Virus record (IMG/VR): IMGVR_UViG_3300028581_000115
Coordinates: 1-36,328 of that record
Direction: 5' to 3' (one strand)
DNA from: a virus
DNA length: 36,328 bases
The notes beneath the pieces are model-generated. The model worked only from the letters and a program-made list of their open reading frames with translations, was not told the origin of the DNA and ran no database searches. Positions 23,900 through 29,407 of the stretch are shown piece by piece. A program made the position numbers and the translations under genes. Position 1 is the first letter of the stretch. Each line of letters begins with the position of its first letter.

Positions 23900-24115
23900 T
23901 TAGGCGGTTGCCTCTTGAGGCTTTGCCAGTTCTGCTATATCTCTACCTGTCATCAGGTAGATAGTGATGATTGGTGGAGTGTCCTCCACCAATACAGCGT
24001 GAGCTCCATTCACATAAGCGTGCTGGAATTCCTGGTACTTCTTAGTACCAGGCTTGAGACTGTTGGAATAGGCATAGCTATTCCAGCCCTCTGCTATTTG
24101 TTGTGTCTTAGTCAT
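23900..24115 (-). CDS. Small hypothetical protein with hairpin-filled coding sequence
   Basis: A 71-residue protein (MTKTQQIAEGWNSYAYSNSL...KKYQEFQHAYVNGAHAVLVED...). It has a helical N-terminal half and a beta-like C-terminal half; no family was recognised. It overlaps the upstream gene by 8 bases. The coding sequence contains four perfect stem-loops: 23943-23960, 23970-23993 (10-bp arms), 24031-24052 (9-bp arms) and 24064-24085. Such density is not required by the protein. Function unknown. Confidence 0.6.
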   Translation of the reverse strand: MTKTQQIAEGWNSYAYSNSLKPGTKKYQEFQHAYVNGAHAVLVEDTPPIITIYLMTGRDIAELAKPQEATA

Positions 24116-24293
24116 ACAAACCTCCGATATCCTCTAAGCTGGTGACGAGTCCGTCAAAGTCTTCTGTCTCACCAAGTAAGTCAGCCAGCATAGAGACCAC
24201 ATCTCTATCTAGTCCCATGTTATCGGCTAAGTCGTCAAGATAATCTTGACGATCAGCGTAACCATTCATCTCATATACATTATCAATAATCAT
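24108..24293 (-). CDS. Small acidic hypothetical protein
   Basis: A 61-residue acidic protein (MIIDNVYEMNGYADRQDYLDDLADNMGLDRDVVSMLADLLGE...) rich in Asp and Leu, probably all helical. The start ATG 24293 lies 9 bases after AAGGAG in the shared leader GGAGAAATGAGAAATG; the earlier ATG 24300 hits a stop within six codons. It has in-gene hairpins at 24190-24208 and 24232-24252 (10-bp arms). First gene of a two-gene cassette behind a TATAAT box and a 13-bp-arm hairpin. Confidence 0.6.
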   Translation of the reverse strand: MIIDNVYEMNGYADRQDYLDDLADNMGLDRDVVSMLADLLGETEDFDGLVTSLEDIGGLYD

Positions 24294-24311
24294 TTCTCAT
24301 TTCTCCTTGAG

Positions 24312-24350
24312 TTACATGGGATCAGGTGATCCCATGTAAGTATTATACAT
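24312..24350 (-). promoter_or_regulatory. Cassette promoter with 5' hairpin (gene 24108..24293)
   Basis: On the minus strand TGTATAATAC (TATAAT at 24342-24347) is followed at once by a hairpin with 13-bp perfect arms TTACATGGGATCA/TGATCCCATGTAA and a 2-base loop (24312-24339). The shared leader and gene follow. The transcript would begin about at the hairpin. No clear -35 is seen. Confidence 0.6.
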
Positions 24351-24401
24351 CAAGATAATCCAAGAGTGTAAAGAAAATAATCATCAGGATTATCCCTAGG
24401 A

Positions 24402-24707
24402 TCATTCCTCCTCCATCTCTTCAATCGGGCATTGAATCTTGGCACCAGGCCAATAAGCAATCATGTCTCCACCCATGTTATCTAGGTGAGGGGCAGGGAC
24501 AATTGAAGTATCTGCCCAGATGTTCTCAGAATAGACTGCCCGTGCCATTTCATAACCTAACTCAAACAAAGCTCCCCGGGGAATTTCAACTCCCAGGCAT
24601 AACTGGCCGTTCATACCCCTTCCGGAGTATGAACGAATCGAATCACAAAAAGAGGTGTTCTCGAGTAACTCGAGAACAAGCCTAGCCTGTTCGTTCATTG
24701 GTTTCAT
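24402..24707 (-). CDS. Hypothetical phage protein
   Basis: A 101-residue protein with a helical N-terminus (MNEQARLVLELLENTSF), a central GRGMNGQLCLGVEIPRGALFELGYEMARAVYSE and an acidic end (PIEEMEEE). No family is assigned. The ATG overlaps the stop of the upstream gene by 4 bases (ATGA), favouring M1 over M4. The coding region contains a 10-bp-arm hairpin (24657-24677) and an 8-bp-arm one (24609-24634). Confidence 0.55.
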   Translation of the reverse strand: MKPMNEQARLVLELLENTSFCDSIRSYSGRGMNGQLCLGVEIPRGALFELGYEMARAVYSENIWADTSIVPAPHLDNMGGDMIAYWPGAKIQCPIEEMEEE

Positions 24708-24943
24708 GATTTCATCGCTTTCTCAACTGTCTCATCTAACCAAACATCATAAGCGGATTTAGAGCCATTGTCCTCTAACCACAAGCGAAGATTCTTTTCA
24801 AAGATTTCGGGGAAAGCTTCGATTAGTTTACGACTATTAGTTCCGTCGGCATGATAGAAAAGCTTAGCAAGCTTTGACTCAAAGCCCCCGCCCATACGTT
24901 CCATATTTTGCGCTGCTTTATGTGCATCTTCGTAAGTCATCAT
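24704..24943 (-). CDS. Hypothetical phage protein
   Basis: A 79-residue helical protein (MMTYEDAHKAAQNMERMGGGFESKLAKLFYHADG...). A longer frame starts at ATG 24949, but that ATG is only 2 bases after AAGGAG. ATG 24943 is 8 bases after it, the same geometry as the neighbouring cassettes, so I use 24943. An in-gene hairpin (AAAGCTT/AAGCTTT, 24859-24875) is present. First gene of a cassette with promoter and 26-bp palindrome upstream. Confidence 0.6.
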   Translation of the reverse strand: MMTYEDAHKAAQNMERMGGGFESKLAKLFYHADGTNSRKLIEAFPEIFEKNLRLWLEDNGSKSAYDVWLDETVEKAMKS

Positions 24944-24961
24944 TCTCATTTCTCCTTAAGT

Positions 24962-25000
24962 AAGTAAGGGAGTTAACTCCCTTACTTGGTATTATACACT
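24962..25000 (-). promoter_or_regulatory. Cassette promoter with 5' palindrome (gene 24704..24943)
   Basis: On the minus strand TATAAT (24991-24996) in GTGTATAATACC is followed by a perfect 26-bp palindrome (24962-24987, half-site AAGTAAGGGAGTT) and then AAGGAG and the gene. The box lies 3 bases from the stop of the preceding gene (25003..25305), so the promoter fits in the shortest possible gap. Confidence 0.6.
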
Positions 25001-25002
25001 AG

Positions 25003-25305
25003 TTACTCTTCTTCGTCTTCAATCTCTTCAGGATTATCAATTGCCCATTGCTCGAGAACACCTCGAGCAAGTTCCGTCCAATTAACAGTTGATAAAAAAC
25101 CCTGAACAATTCCACCTGTGAATCCGTCATAGGTATATTCATGCCCAATACACTCGCCAACATATTCTTGAATAACTTGCCCAGCTTCATAAGCTTCTTC
25201 TACTGAGTAGTGTTCTATGCCCAAATCTTGGGCATCCATGCCGTCAAGAATTTCTAGGTTTGTCTTCCATGTTTCCCAATTGCTCCAGCCGTTGTATGTG
25301 CTCAT
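25003..25305 (-). CDS. Conserved phage protein (NGWxNWETW family, DUF7249-like)
   Basis: A 100-residue acidic protein. The N-terminus MSTYNGWSNWETWKTNLEI is a widespread phage motif; a C-terminal WAIDNPEEIEDEEE is strongly acidic. The middle (EEAYEAGQVIQEYVGECIGHE) is helical. Function unknown, possibly an early host-takeover or inhibitor protein. The start has the AAAGAGAAATGAGAAATG leader. In-gene hairpins are at 25048-25070 (9-bp arms) and 25217-25235 (8-bp arms). Confidence 0.65.
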   Translation of the reverse strand: MSTYNGWSNWETWKTNLEILDGMDAQDLGIEHYSVEEAYEAGQVIQEYVGECIGHEYTYDGFTGGIVQGFLSTVNWTELARGVLEQWAIDNPEEIEDEEE

Positions 25306-25325
25306 TTCTCATTTCTCTTTAGTCC

Positions 25326-25365
25326 TTGGGTCACGGATTGTGACCCAATACAGGTATTATACACC
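25326..25365 (-). promoter_or_regulatory. Cassette promoter with 5' hairpin (gene 25003..25305)
   Basis: On the minus strand GGTGTATAATACC (TATAAT 25356-25361) is followed by a hairpin with 9-bp arms TTGGGTCAC/GTGACCCAA and a 5-base loop (25326-25348), then AAAGAGAAATGAGAAATG and the gene. Same order as the two preceding cassettes. Confidence 0.6.
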
Positions 25366-25528
25366 AAAACAACAGGCATAGGGGAAATATATTTCCCCTT
25401 AATAATCAAGGCCTTGGGCCTTGATTCACGGATAACGGGACAAGGACCATGGGCCAAGGCCCATGGGGAAAGTTTCACGGAAAAAGAGGCAAGGACCAAG
25501 GGTCTAGTTTTCATAAGCTGTATGAACT

Positions 25529-25620
25529 GCCTAAAAAATAGGCAATCGACTCTGTCCCCTTTAATTTACTGACTCTGTCCCCTTTTTGCTCGTGGTTTAC
25601 CGGTTGCCTAAAAAATAGGC
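25529..25620. repeat. Two GCCTAAAAAATAGGC hairpins and two GACTCTGTCCCCTTT repeats
   Basis: GCCTAAAAAATAGGC occurs at 25529-25543 and 25606-25620 on the plus strand; a third copy is inverted at 29659-29673. GACTCTGTCCCCTTT occurs at 25548-25562 and 25571-25585, with a third copy inside a coding gene at 33098-33112. These are dispersed repeats whose origin is not clear. The hairpin pair brackets the direct repeats. Confidence 0.8.
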
Positions 25621-25678
25621 ATTTCTTATGATTATTAGTCATAAGAAATAGGTTACATATGATTTATTGCTATATAGA

Positions 25679-25984
25679 TTAAAGCTCAAAATCAAGGGTA
25701 TATCCACTAAAGGGAATAATTTGACCATCGGCCAAGCGAACAAACCAACAGAAGTTTTTTTGATAAACAGAAAACCGGCCCCCACAAAAAGTATTGGAGA
25801 ATTGATTCATTCTTACTTTAGTGGTGCGGGTTTGCCATCCTCCCGTGTTTAAGTGTATTTTATTGTCATTCTCAATACTTGCAACATCCGTAAGCTGATA
25901 AGTACCAACCACAGTTTTGCCCCAGCTTCCGGCCAAATGTTTCACAGTAGTTGCCACACCTTGAAATTTATGTAATTGCGTCAT
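25679..25984 (-). CDS. Conserved phage protein (TGGW-x-TRTTxxRMNQ type)
   Basis: A 101-residue beta-rich protein. The blocks VASIENDNKIHLNTGGWQTRTT, KVRMNQFSNTF and FSVYQKNFCWFVRL followed by a terminal strand resemble a common phage protein of unknown function. Its ATG follows AGGAGAAATTAGAAATG, a one-base variant of the cassette leader. It is monocistronic: a promoter is just upstream and the 373-base gap is downstream. Confidence 0.65.
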   Translation of the reverse strand: MTQLHKFQGVATTVKHLAGSWGKTVVGTYQLTDVASIENDNKIHLNTGGWQTRTTKVRMNQFSNTFCGGRFSVYQKNFCWFVRLADGQIIPFSGYTLDFEL

Positions 25985-26011
25985 TTCTAATTTCTCCTAA
26001 GTTAAGGGGAG

Positions 26012-26047
26012 CCCGTCCCCATGTTTAGTATTATACATGAGGACGGG
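26012..26047 (-). promoter_or_regulatory. Cassette promoter enclosed in an inverted repeat (gene 25679..25984)
   Basis: CCCGTCCCCATG (26012-26023) and CATGAGGACGGG (26036-26047) are 12-bp arms with one mismatch. Their 12-base loop contains TATAAT on the minus strand (26030-26035) within TGTATAATAC. A second small stem GGGGA/TCCCC lies at 26006-26020. This promoter thus sits in the loop of a potential cruciform, unlike the other cassettes. Confidence 0.55.
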
Positions 26048-26054
26048 AAAGAGA

Positions 26055-26627
26055 TCAAATTGTTTCTTCGGCTTTCAACCAATCAGGGGTTTGCTTAATT
26101 TTGACCTCATTTCGCATTGGCATAACCACCCCAATAAAACGCTCAAGGCCCAAATCCACTAAAGCGGACGATCCGCCATTATGTGCGATTACAGGAAATT
26201 TAGAGCCATTCAATAATTTAGAGCACTTGGCAAAACGATTAATTAGCTCAGGGTTAAATTGTGAAGCCTCCCCCGTTGCTGGTTTCGTTGGTAAAACCCT
26301 CATGTAATCAGGAAATTTGCCATCAATCGGGGTAAAGTTAATCCCATCAATTACCCAGTTACCATGCTCATTGGTGGATAAGAAATTATCTACTTTATCC
26401 AGCTTAGCAATAATCTCCGTAGGAATGATGATGGAAAAAGCTTTATCGTCATGTGCCGTTTCGCTGACCTGAAGCACACCCAATAAGTGGCCATCCGTTG
26501 CGACCAAACGGGTATGCTGGCTATTGGATTCCACTAAAACCCCATTTAGGTAATAACGGATATCTTGCTTTGAGGCCAACAATGCCATTGCCTTAAGACT
26601 GTTTTTTGGTAGTAAGATTGCGTTCAT
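26055..26627 (-). CDS. Shortened beta sliding clamp-like protein (lacks domain I)
   Basis: A 190-residue protein resembling the middle and end of DnaN. QDIRYYLNGVLVE (21-33) and RLVATDGHLLGV (40-51) correspond to E. coli QDVRYYLNGMLFE and RTVATDGHRLAV in domain II. DGKFPDYMRVLP (102-113) matches DGRFPDYRRVLP, and GVVMPMR (166-172) matches the C-terminal VVMPMR. Domain I (about 125 residues) and about 40 residues of domain III are absent. It may be a phage processivity factor or a clamp mimic. The shared cassette leader precedes ATG 26627. Confidence 0.75.
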   Translation of the reverse strand: MNAILLPKNSLKAMALLASKQDIRYYLNGVLVESNSQHTRLVATDGHLLGVLQVSETAHDDKAFSIIIPTEIIAKLDKVDNFLSTNEHGNWVIDGINFTPIDGKFPDYMRVLPTKPATGEASQFNPELINRFAKCSKLLNGSKFPVIAHNGGSSALVDLGLERFIGVVMPMRNEVKIKQTPDWLKAEETI

Positions 26628-26644
26628 TTCTCATTTCTCCTTGT

Positions 26645-26664
26645 AAAACTGTATTATACATACC
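26645..26664 (-). promoter_or_regulatory. Cassette promoter box (clamp-like gene)
   Basis: On the minus strand TATGTATAATACAG (TATAAT 26653-26658) precedes AGGAGAAATGAGAAATG and ATG 26627. There is no hairpin here; the leader is only about 20 bases. Confidence 0.5.
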
Positions 26665-26865
26665 TTAATAAATCATGTCCATTATTTTTTGATCCAACAA
26701 GGTAAAGTCTTCTGACAAAGCCTCTAGCACGTCATCAGGGAGAGGAGTGCCATCTAAATAGCATCCTTCGCTAAAGTATCCATCACAAAAATCAGGATAG
26801 TCTCTCATGTCGATACCATCGACGATTAGCGAACTCATGTCGATTAAATCACGATTTATCACCAT
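26665..26865 (-). CDS. Conserved acidic phage protein (DYPDFCDxYF type)
   Basis: A 66-residue acidic protein with DGIDMRDYPDFCDGYFSEGCYLDG (read in two parts, a common phage motif) and LPDDVLEALSEDF. An in-frame ATG at 26877 exists. ATG 26865 has GGAG 6 bases upstream and lies 1 base after the stop of the micro-ORF 26867..26935 (TGATATG), so I take 26865. Similar proteins are found in many phages; function unknown. Confidence 0.65.
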   Translation of the reverse strand: MVINRDLIDMSSLIVDGIDMRDYPDFCDGYFSEGCYLDGTPLPDDVLEALSEDFTLLDQKIMDMIY

Positions 26866-26866
26866 A

Positions 26867-26935
26867 TCATTCTCCATCCAAGAAATCTAATAAAGCCCAA
26901 AATGCAATAAAGCCAATAAGGACAACAAATATCAT
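26867..26935 (-). CDS. 22-residue membrane micro-ORF
   Basis: ATG 26935 overlaps the TGA of the 26932..27582 gene (ATGA). The frame reads MIFVVLIGFIAFWALLDFLD plus two residues and stops at TGA 26867-26869, one base before the next start. The peptide is a single hydrophobic helix with an acidic end. Coupling on both sides favours translation; no homology can be claimed. No strong Shine-Dalgarno is seen, so it would depend on reinitiation. Confidence 0.45.
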   Translation of the reverse strand: MIFVVLIGFIAFWALLDFLDGE

Positions 26936-27582
26936 AGGGCCCCCACAGTCGCACCAGCATAAGCACTTACATAAATCGCTCTCTCTGCGCCCTCAATTAG
27001 CTCAACTGCACCATCCTGCCAGCAAGTAGATTCGTACATTCCACACGATTCGTCATAAATCTCTTCACCATCTCGATAAGCCTTTACTGATACCCAAACG
27101 TAATACCAGTCGTCATTCATATAGCCTTCGAAGAACTTCATCTCGTGTTGCACCGACTCAAGTGCCAAACGATCAGCAAACGATTTGCCATATTTATTGC
27201 CTGAGAAATCCTTACGTGCCTTGGCCAAAGCATCCGCAAAATTGTAATAATAGTTTTCACGGCCTGAACTGCGTAACTGAACGTTGCCGTTGCCAGCATA
27301 TTCAGAATAACGTTCCATCTGCTTAACTGTTCCCCACCCTTCACACCAATCCCACGGGGTTTCATGCCATTGCTCAGGTTCAACTTTAAGCACAATAGAG
27401 CATCCGTCCGGTAAGCCAGCGTCTAATTCAATCTCTTGGCCCTTCTCATAATTCCAATGGTTATTATCAAGGCCATAGCTCCTAGTCTTGATCAAGCTCT
27501 TGGCAATCAGATAAGACTGCTTAACGTTGGTGCTATGCTCTTTGCGTACTTCTTTATAGGTTTTGCGTAATAGATCATTCAT
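26932..27582 (-). CDS. Conserved phage protein of unknown function
   Basis: A 216-residue protein rich in Trp, Tyr and acidic residues. The N-terminal helix (MNDLLRKTYKEVRKEHSTNVKQSYLIAKSL, in parts) is followed by QWHETPWDWCEGWGTVKQMERY and a C-terminal half with WYYVWVSVKAYRDGEEIYDESCG. The pattern suggests a compact soluble domain seen in other phages, but I do not know its role. The start is set by TGGAGAAATGAGAAATG. It heads a small cassette with the micro-ORF and the DYPDFCD protein. Confidence 0.6.
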   Translation of the reverse strand: MNDLLRKTYKEVRKEHSTNVKQSYLIAKSLIKTRSYGLDNNHWNYEKGQEIELDAGLPDGCSIVLKVEPEQWHETPWDWCEGWGTVKQMERYSEYAGNGNVQLRSSGRENYYYNFADALAKARKDFSGNKYGKSFADRLALESVQHEMKFFEGYMNDDWYYVWVSVKAYRDGEEIYDESCGMYESTCWQDGAVELIEGAERAIYVSAYAGATVGAL

Positions 27583-27617
27583 TTCTCATTTCTCCATTTC
27601 TAGTCAATCAAGTGATT

Positions 27618-27646
27618 AGTATAATACATATTTACAACTACTGCAA
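27618..27646 (-). promoter_or_regulatory. Promoter upstream of the 26932..27582 gene
   Basis: On the minus strand TTGCAG (27641-27646), a 17-base spacer and TATACT (27618-27623) form a fair sigma70 promoter. An overlapping TTGTTG/TATTAT pair, also 17 apart, is three to six bases away. The site lies in the same kind of GTATNATAC box as the other cassettes, in the opposite reading sense. Confidence 0.5.
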
Positions 27647-27652
27647 CAACTT

Positions 27653-27850
27653 TTAAATCTCTTCTATTTGATCCTGCGTATCTTCCCGTTTCACCCAAAA
27701 GATACTGATTACAGGGGTATCCTGCTCTATTGTGTCAAAGGCCAGCTTCAGGTTCTTTTGATCTGCATAGCGCATGGCCTCTTCCTCAGAGTCTGCATCA
27801 ACATCAATGACAACTGCGTAAGTCTTTAGGATTCGATATCGTTTGCCCAA
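27653..27850 (-). CDS. Small hypothetical protein
   Basis: A 65-residue protein starting at TTG 27850 with AAAGGA about 7 bases upstream. The sequence MGKRYRILKTYAVVIDVDADSEEEAMRYAD has a beta-beta-helix pattern (as in small regulators or RNA-binding folds) and an acidic end. It overlaps the PD-(D/E)XK gene by 47 bases in another frame. It ends the TerS operon. Confidence 0.5.
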   Translation of the reverse strand: MGKRYRILKTYAVVIDVDADSEEEAMRYADQKNLKLAFDTIEQDTPVISIFWVKREDTQDQIEEI

Positions 27851-28253
27851 GGATCATCCTTTCTCTGATTTCTGCCCAATCAATAGCGTTATAGGGATAG
27901 CGCAACAAGGGCTCTACCAAGATACCCTTCTCCAGCAATTCCATGGCCTGATTACCCCCATACAAAGACAAGCTCTTATACTTTTCTGTTCTTAGCTGGT
28001 GTTGCACCATGATAAAAGTAGGCGCATACATAAAAGAGTGTTTTACATGAAAGGATACCTGATGGGGGCTCAGATTCACCTTCTTGCTTCCCAAAGGGCA
28101 AACCTTATTCTCCAGCAAGACAAAGATACTACCCAACGCAATCAGCATATCGGGAATACCTAAGCCTGTTCGAGACTCCAGCCGAGTGACACAAGCATCC
28201 GGAAGGTTATCCGCAATCTTCTTGTTAAGGACAGACTCAGGTTTCGCTGTCAT
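27804..28253 (-). CDS. PD-(D/E)XK nuclease, VRR-NUC/Holliday-resolvase-like
   Basis: A 149-residue protein. The nuclease core is RLESRTGLGIPDMLI...FVLLENK: Asp of IPD followed 13 residues later by E-x-K (ENK), with an upstream helix and Glu (PESVLNKKI) as in VRR-NUC proteins. NLSPHQVSFHVKHSFM follows. It should cut branched DNA, such as recombination or replication intermediates ahead of packaging. A TTG at 28262 could also start it; ATG 28253 is the first ATG. It overlaps TerS by 17 bases. Confidence 0.75.
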   Translation of the reverse strand: MTAKPESVLNKKIADNLPDACVTRLESRTGLGIPDMLIALGSIFVLLENKVCPLGSKKVNLSPHQVSFHVKHSFMYAPTFIMVQHQLRTEKYKSLSLYGGNQAMELLEKGILVEPLLRYPYNAIDWAEIRERMILGQTISNPKDLRSCH

Positions 28254-28878
28254 CTTCTTCAATAACCTCTATTCCAGCATCAAATGGGGGCTCGACTTCT
28301 TTAATCACAGACTCCTTAATGGTCTTTGAATCTACCTCGATAATCTCTGAGGGGATACTTGCACCATAAATCTTCTTAATCTCAGCTAGTTTGCGTTCTA
28401 CCTCTTCTTTGCTCATAGAATCAATCGATCCATGCCTAATCTCTTTACGATCCACGTATATCGTCCCTAGGGCCTGTCCACGGCGATATTCTGCCTGAAC
28501 TGCGGCTCCATAGGCTCCCGCTTCCAGCGCCTTGTCACGGATCAACTGAAGGTCTCTCATGTGGCGGTCATAATTTGTGCCATATTTGGAATTAAGCTCT
28601 GCTCGATAGGCTTGAATTGCTGAGACAACATGAGGGCATAGTGCAGGGTTACTTAGTTTCCAAGCCATTGCTGAAGCACTGGTCTCTTTATATCCCGCAC
28701 GGATGGCCGCTTCCTTCATGGTAACGTGCCCATCTCCAGCAACAAGCTCCTGCACGAACTTCCATTCCTTAGCGTTCAAGCTCTTATATTGCTTTAATGG
28801 TTTGACAGGGGTGTTAGTCCTCGCTATTAACTTATTGCCACGAATAGGTGGTACGTTATAAACATCTCTTTTACCCAT
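28237..28878 (-). CDS. terS: Terminase small subunit
   Basis: A 213-residue protein. LNAKEWKFVQELVAGDGHVTMKEAAIRAGYK (in parts) is the N-terminal helix-turn-helix of phage TerS proteins. RDKALEAGAYGAAVQAEYRRGQALG (in parts) and MSKEEVERKLAEIKKIYG form the oligomerisation and C-terminal parts. It binds pac or cos DNA and activates TerL. A GTG frame from 28893 exists, but ATG 28878 has GGAG 9 bases upstream and overlaps the upstream stop (TAATG). TerL is about 5.2 kb away, an unusual split. Confidence 0.85.
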   Translation of the reverse strand: MGKRDVYNVPPIRGNKLIARTNTPVKPLKQYKSLNAKEWKFVQELVAGDGHVTMKEAAIRAGYKETSASAMAWKLSNPALCPHVVSAIQAYRAELNSKYGTNYDRHMRDLQLIRDKALEAGAYGAAVQAEYRRGQALGTIYVDRKEIRHGSIDSMSKEEVERKLAEIKKIYGASIPSEIIEVDSKTIKESVIKEVEPPFDAGIEVIEEDDSET

Positions 28879-29108
28879 TATGCAATTCTCCACACTCTAT
28901 AGCCATCATCTACTTTCTGCATCTCAAAATGTCTTCCAGTGGTCTTAGCTTCAAATGAAGCTATTGCTGTCTTTATCTTCTTTAAGGGAAAATCTCCCTT
29001 TTCAAAAAAAAAGCTCTCCATCACCAACATTTTCTTAAAAGGGTATTCCAAGTAACCACTTCCAGAAGATTTTGGAATAATCTTAAAGTCATGTCGCAAC
29101 TTAATCAT
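28878..29108 (-). CDS. Hypothetical protein
   Basis: A 76-residue basic protein (MIKLRHDFKIIPKSSGSGYLEYPFKKMLVMESFFFEKG..., in parts), with a C-terminus FEMQKVDDGYRVWRIA. The KTAIASFEAKTTGRHFEMQK segment is helix then strand. I recognise no family. It is coupled by 4-base overlap to the upstream gene and by 1 base to terS, so it could assist the terminase. No such role is shown. Confidence 0.5.
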   Translation of the reverse strand: MIKLRHDFKIIPKSSGSGYLEYPFKKMLVMESFFFEKGDFPLKKIKTAIASFEAKTTGRHFEMQKVDDGYRVWRIA

Positions 29109-29353
29109 GCTGTTCTAAAACACCTAAAAAGCTCACCGGACACAATTTCGTGTATTTCAAAATCTAACTCAGGGTGTCTAGCTAGATAAGACTCCATTCG
29201 AGCATATACCAAACGAGCAATATCTTCATCAGGGATATCAAAGCACTCCTTTACTCTCATATAAACAAAAGGCCAGGATTCTCTTTTTTTCCGCTCAGGG
29301 GACCATGGAAAACCATCAGGTTTTTCAACACCTTTTTCTACTTCAAATCTCAT
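29105..29353 (-). CDS. Hypothetical protein, first gene of terS operon
   Basis: An 82-residue charged protein with a Trp/Pro-rich start (GVEKPDGFPWSPERKKRESW) and a helical end (IARLVYARMESYLARHPELDFE). AAGGAG lies about 7 bases before ATG 29353, directly behind the operator-like palindrome. It may be an early regulator because of its position, but no DNA-binding motif is clear. Confidence 0.5.
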   Translation of the reverse strand: MRFEVEKGVEKPDGFPWSPERKKRESWPFVYMRVKECFDIPDEDIARLVYARMESYLARHPELDFEIHEIVSGELFRCFRTA

Positions 29354-29363
29354 CTTATTCTCC

Positions 29364-29407
29364 TTAAGTTTAAACTTAAGTTTAAACTCTATCTAAGGGT
29401 TTGTCAA
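29364..29407 (-). promoter_or_regulatory. Strong promoter overlapped by palindromic operator, terS operon
   Basis: On the minus strand a perfect TTGACA (29402-29407) is followed after exactly 17 bases by TAAACT (29379-29384). The -10 lies inside a perfect 22-bp palindrome (29367-29388, half AGTTTAAACTT). A second overlapping 16-bp palindrome TTAAGTTTAAACTTAA spans 29364-29379. Transcription would start at the downstream edge. Repressor control is an inference. Confidence 0.75.

Larger units (their letters stand above)
25306..25678. other. 373-base intergenic region packed with hairpins and repeats
   Basis: No plausible gene is present; a 70-codon frame at 25302..25514 lacks a ribosome site and is made of the repeats. 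Contents include hairpins 25326-25348, 25380-25399, 25404-25426, 25447-25466 and 25621-25649. It also holds two copies of a 15-base hairpin GCCTAAAAAATAGGC (25529, 25606), two copies of GACTCTGTCCCCTTT (25548, 25571), and two 29-base direct repeats beginning TTCACGGA (25425, 25475). A TATAAT box is at 25356-25361 on the minus strand. Confidence 0.7.

Noticed and set aside
25302-25514. 70-codon minus-strand frame in the repeat island
   Set aside because: No Shine-Dalgarno before ATG 25514; its codons are simply the hairpins and duplicated words, and it overlaps the leader of the real gene at 25003..25305.
23782-25649. CRISPR array
   Set aside because: The hairpins have different sequences and irregular spacing; no constant repeat with uniform spacers.
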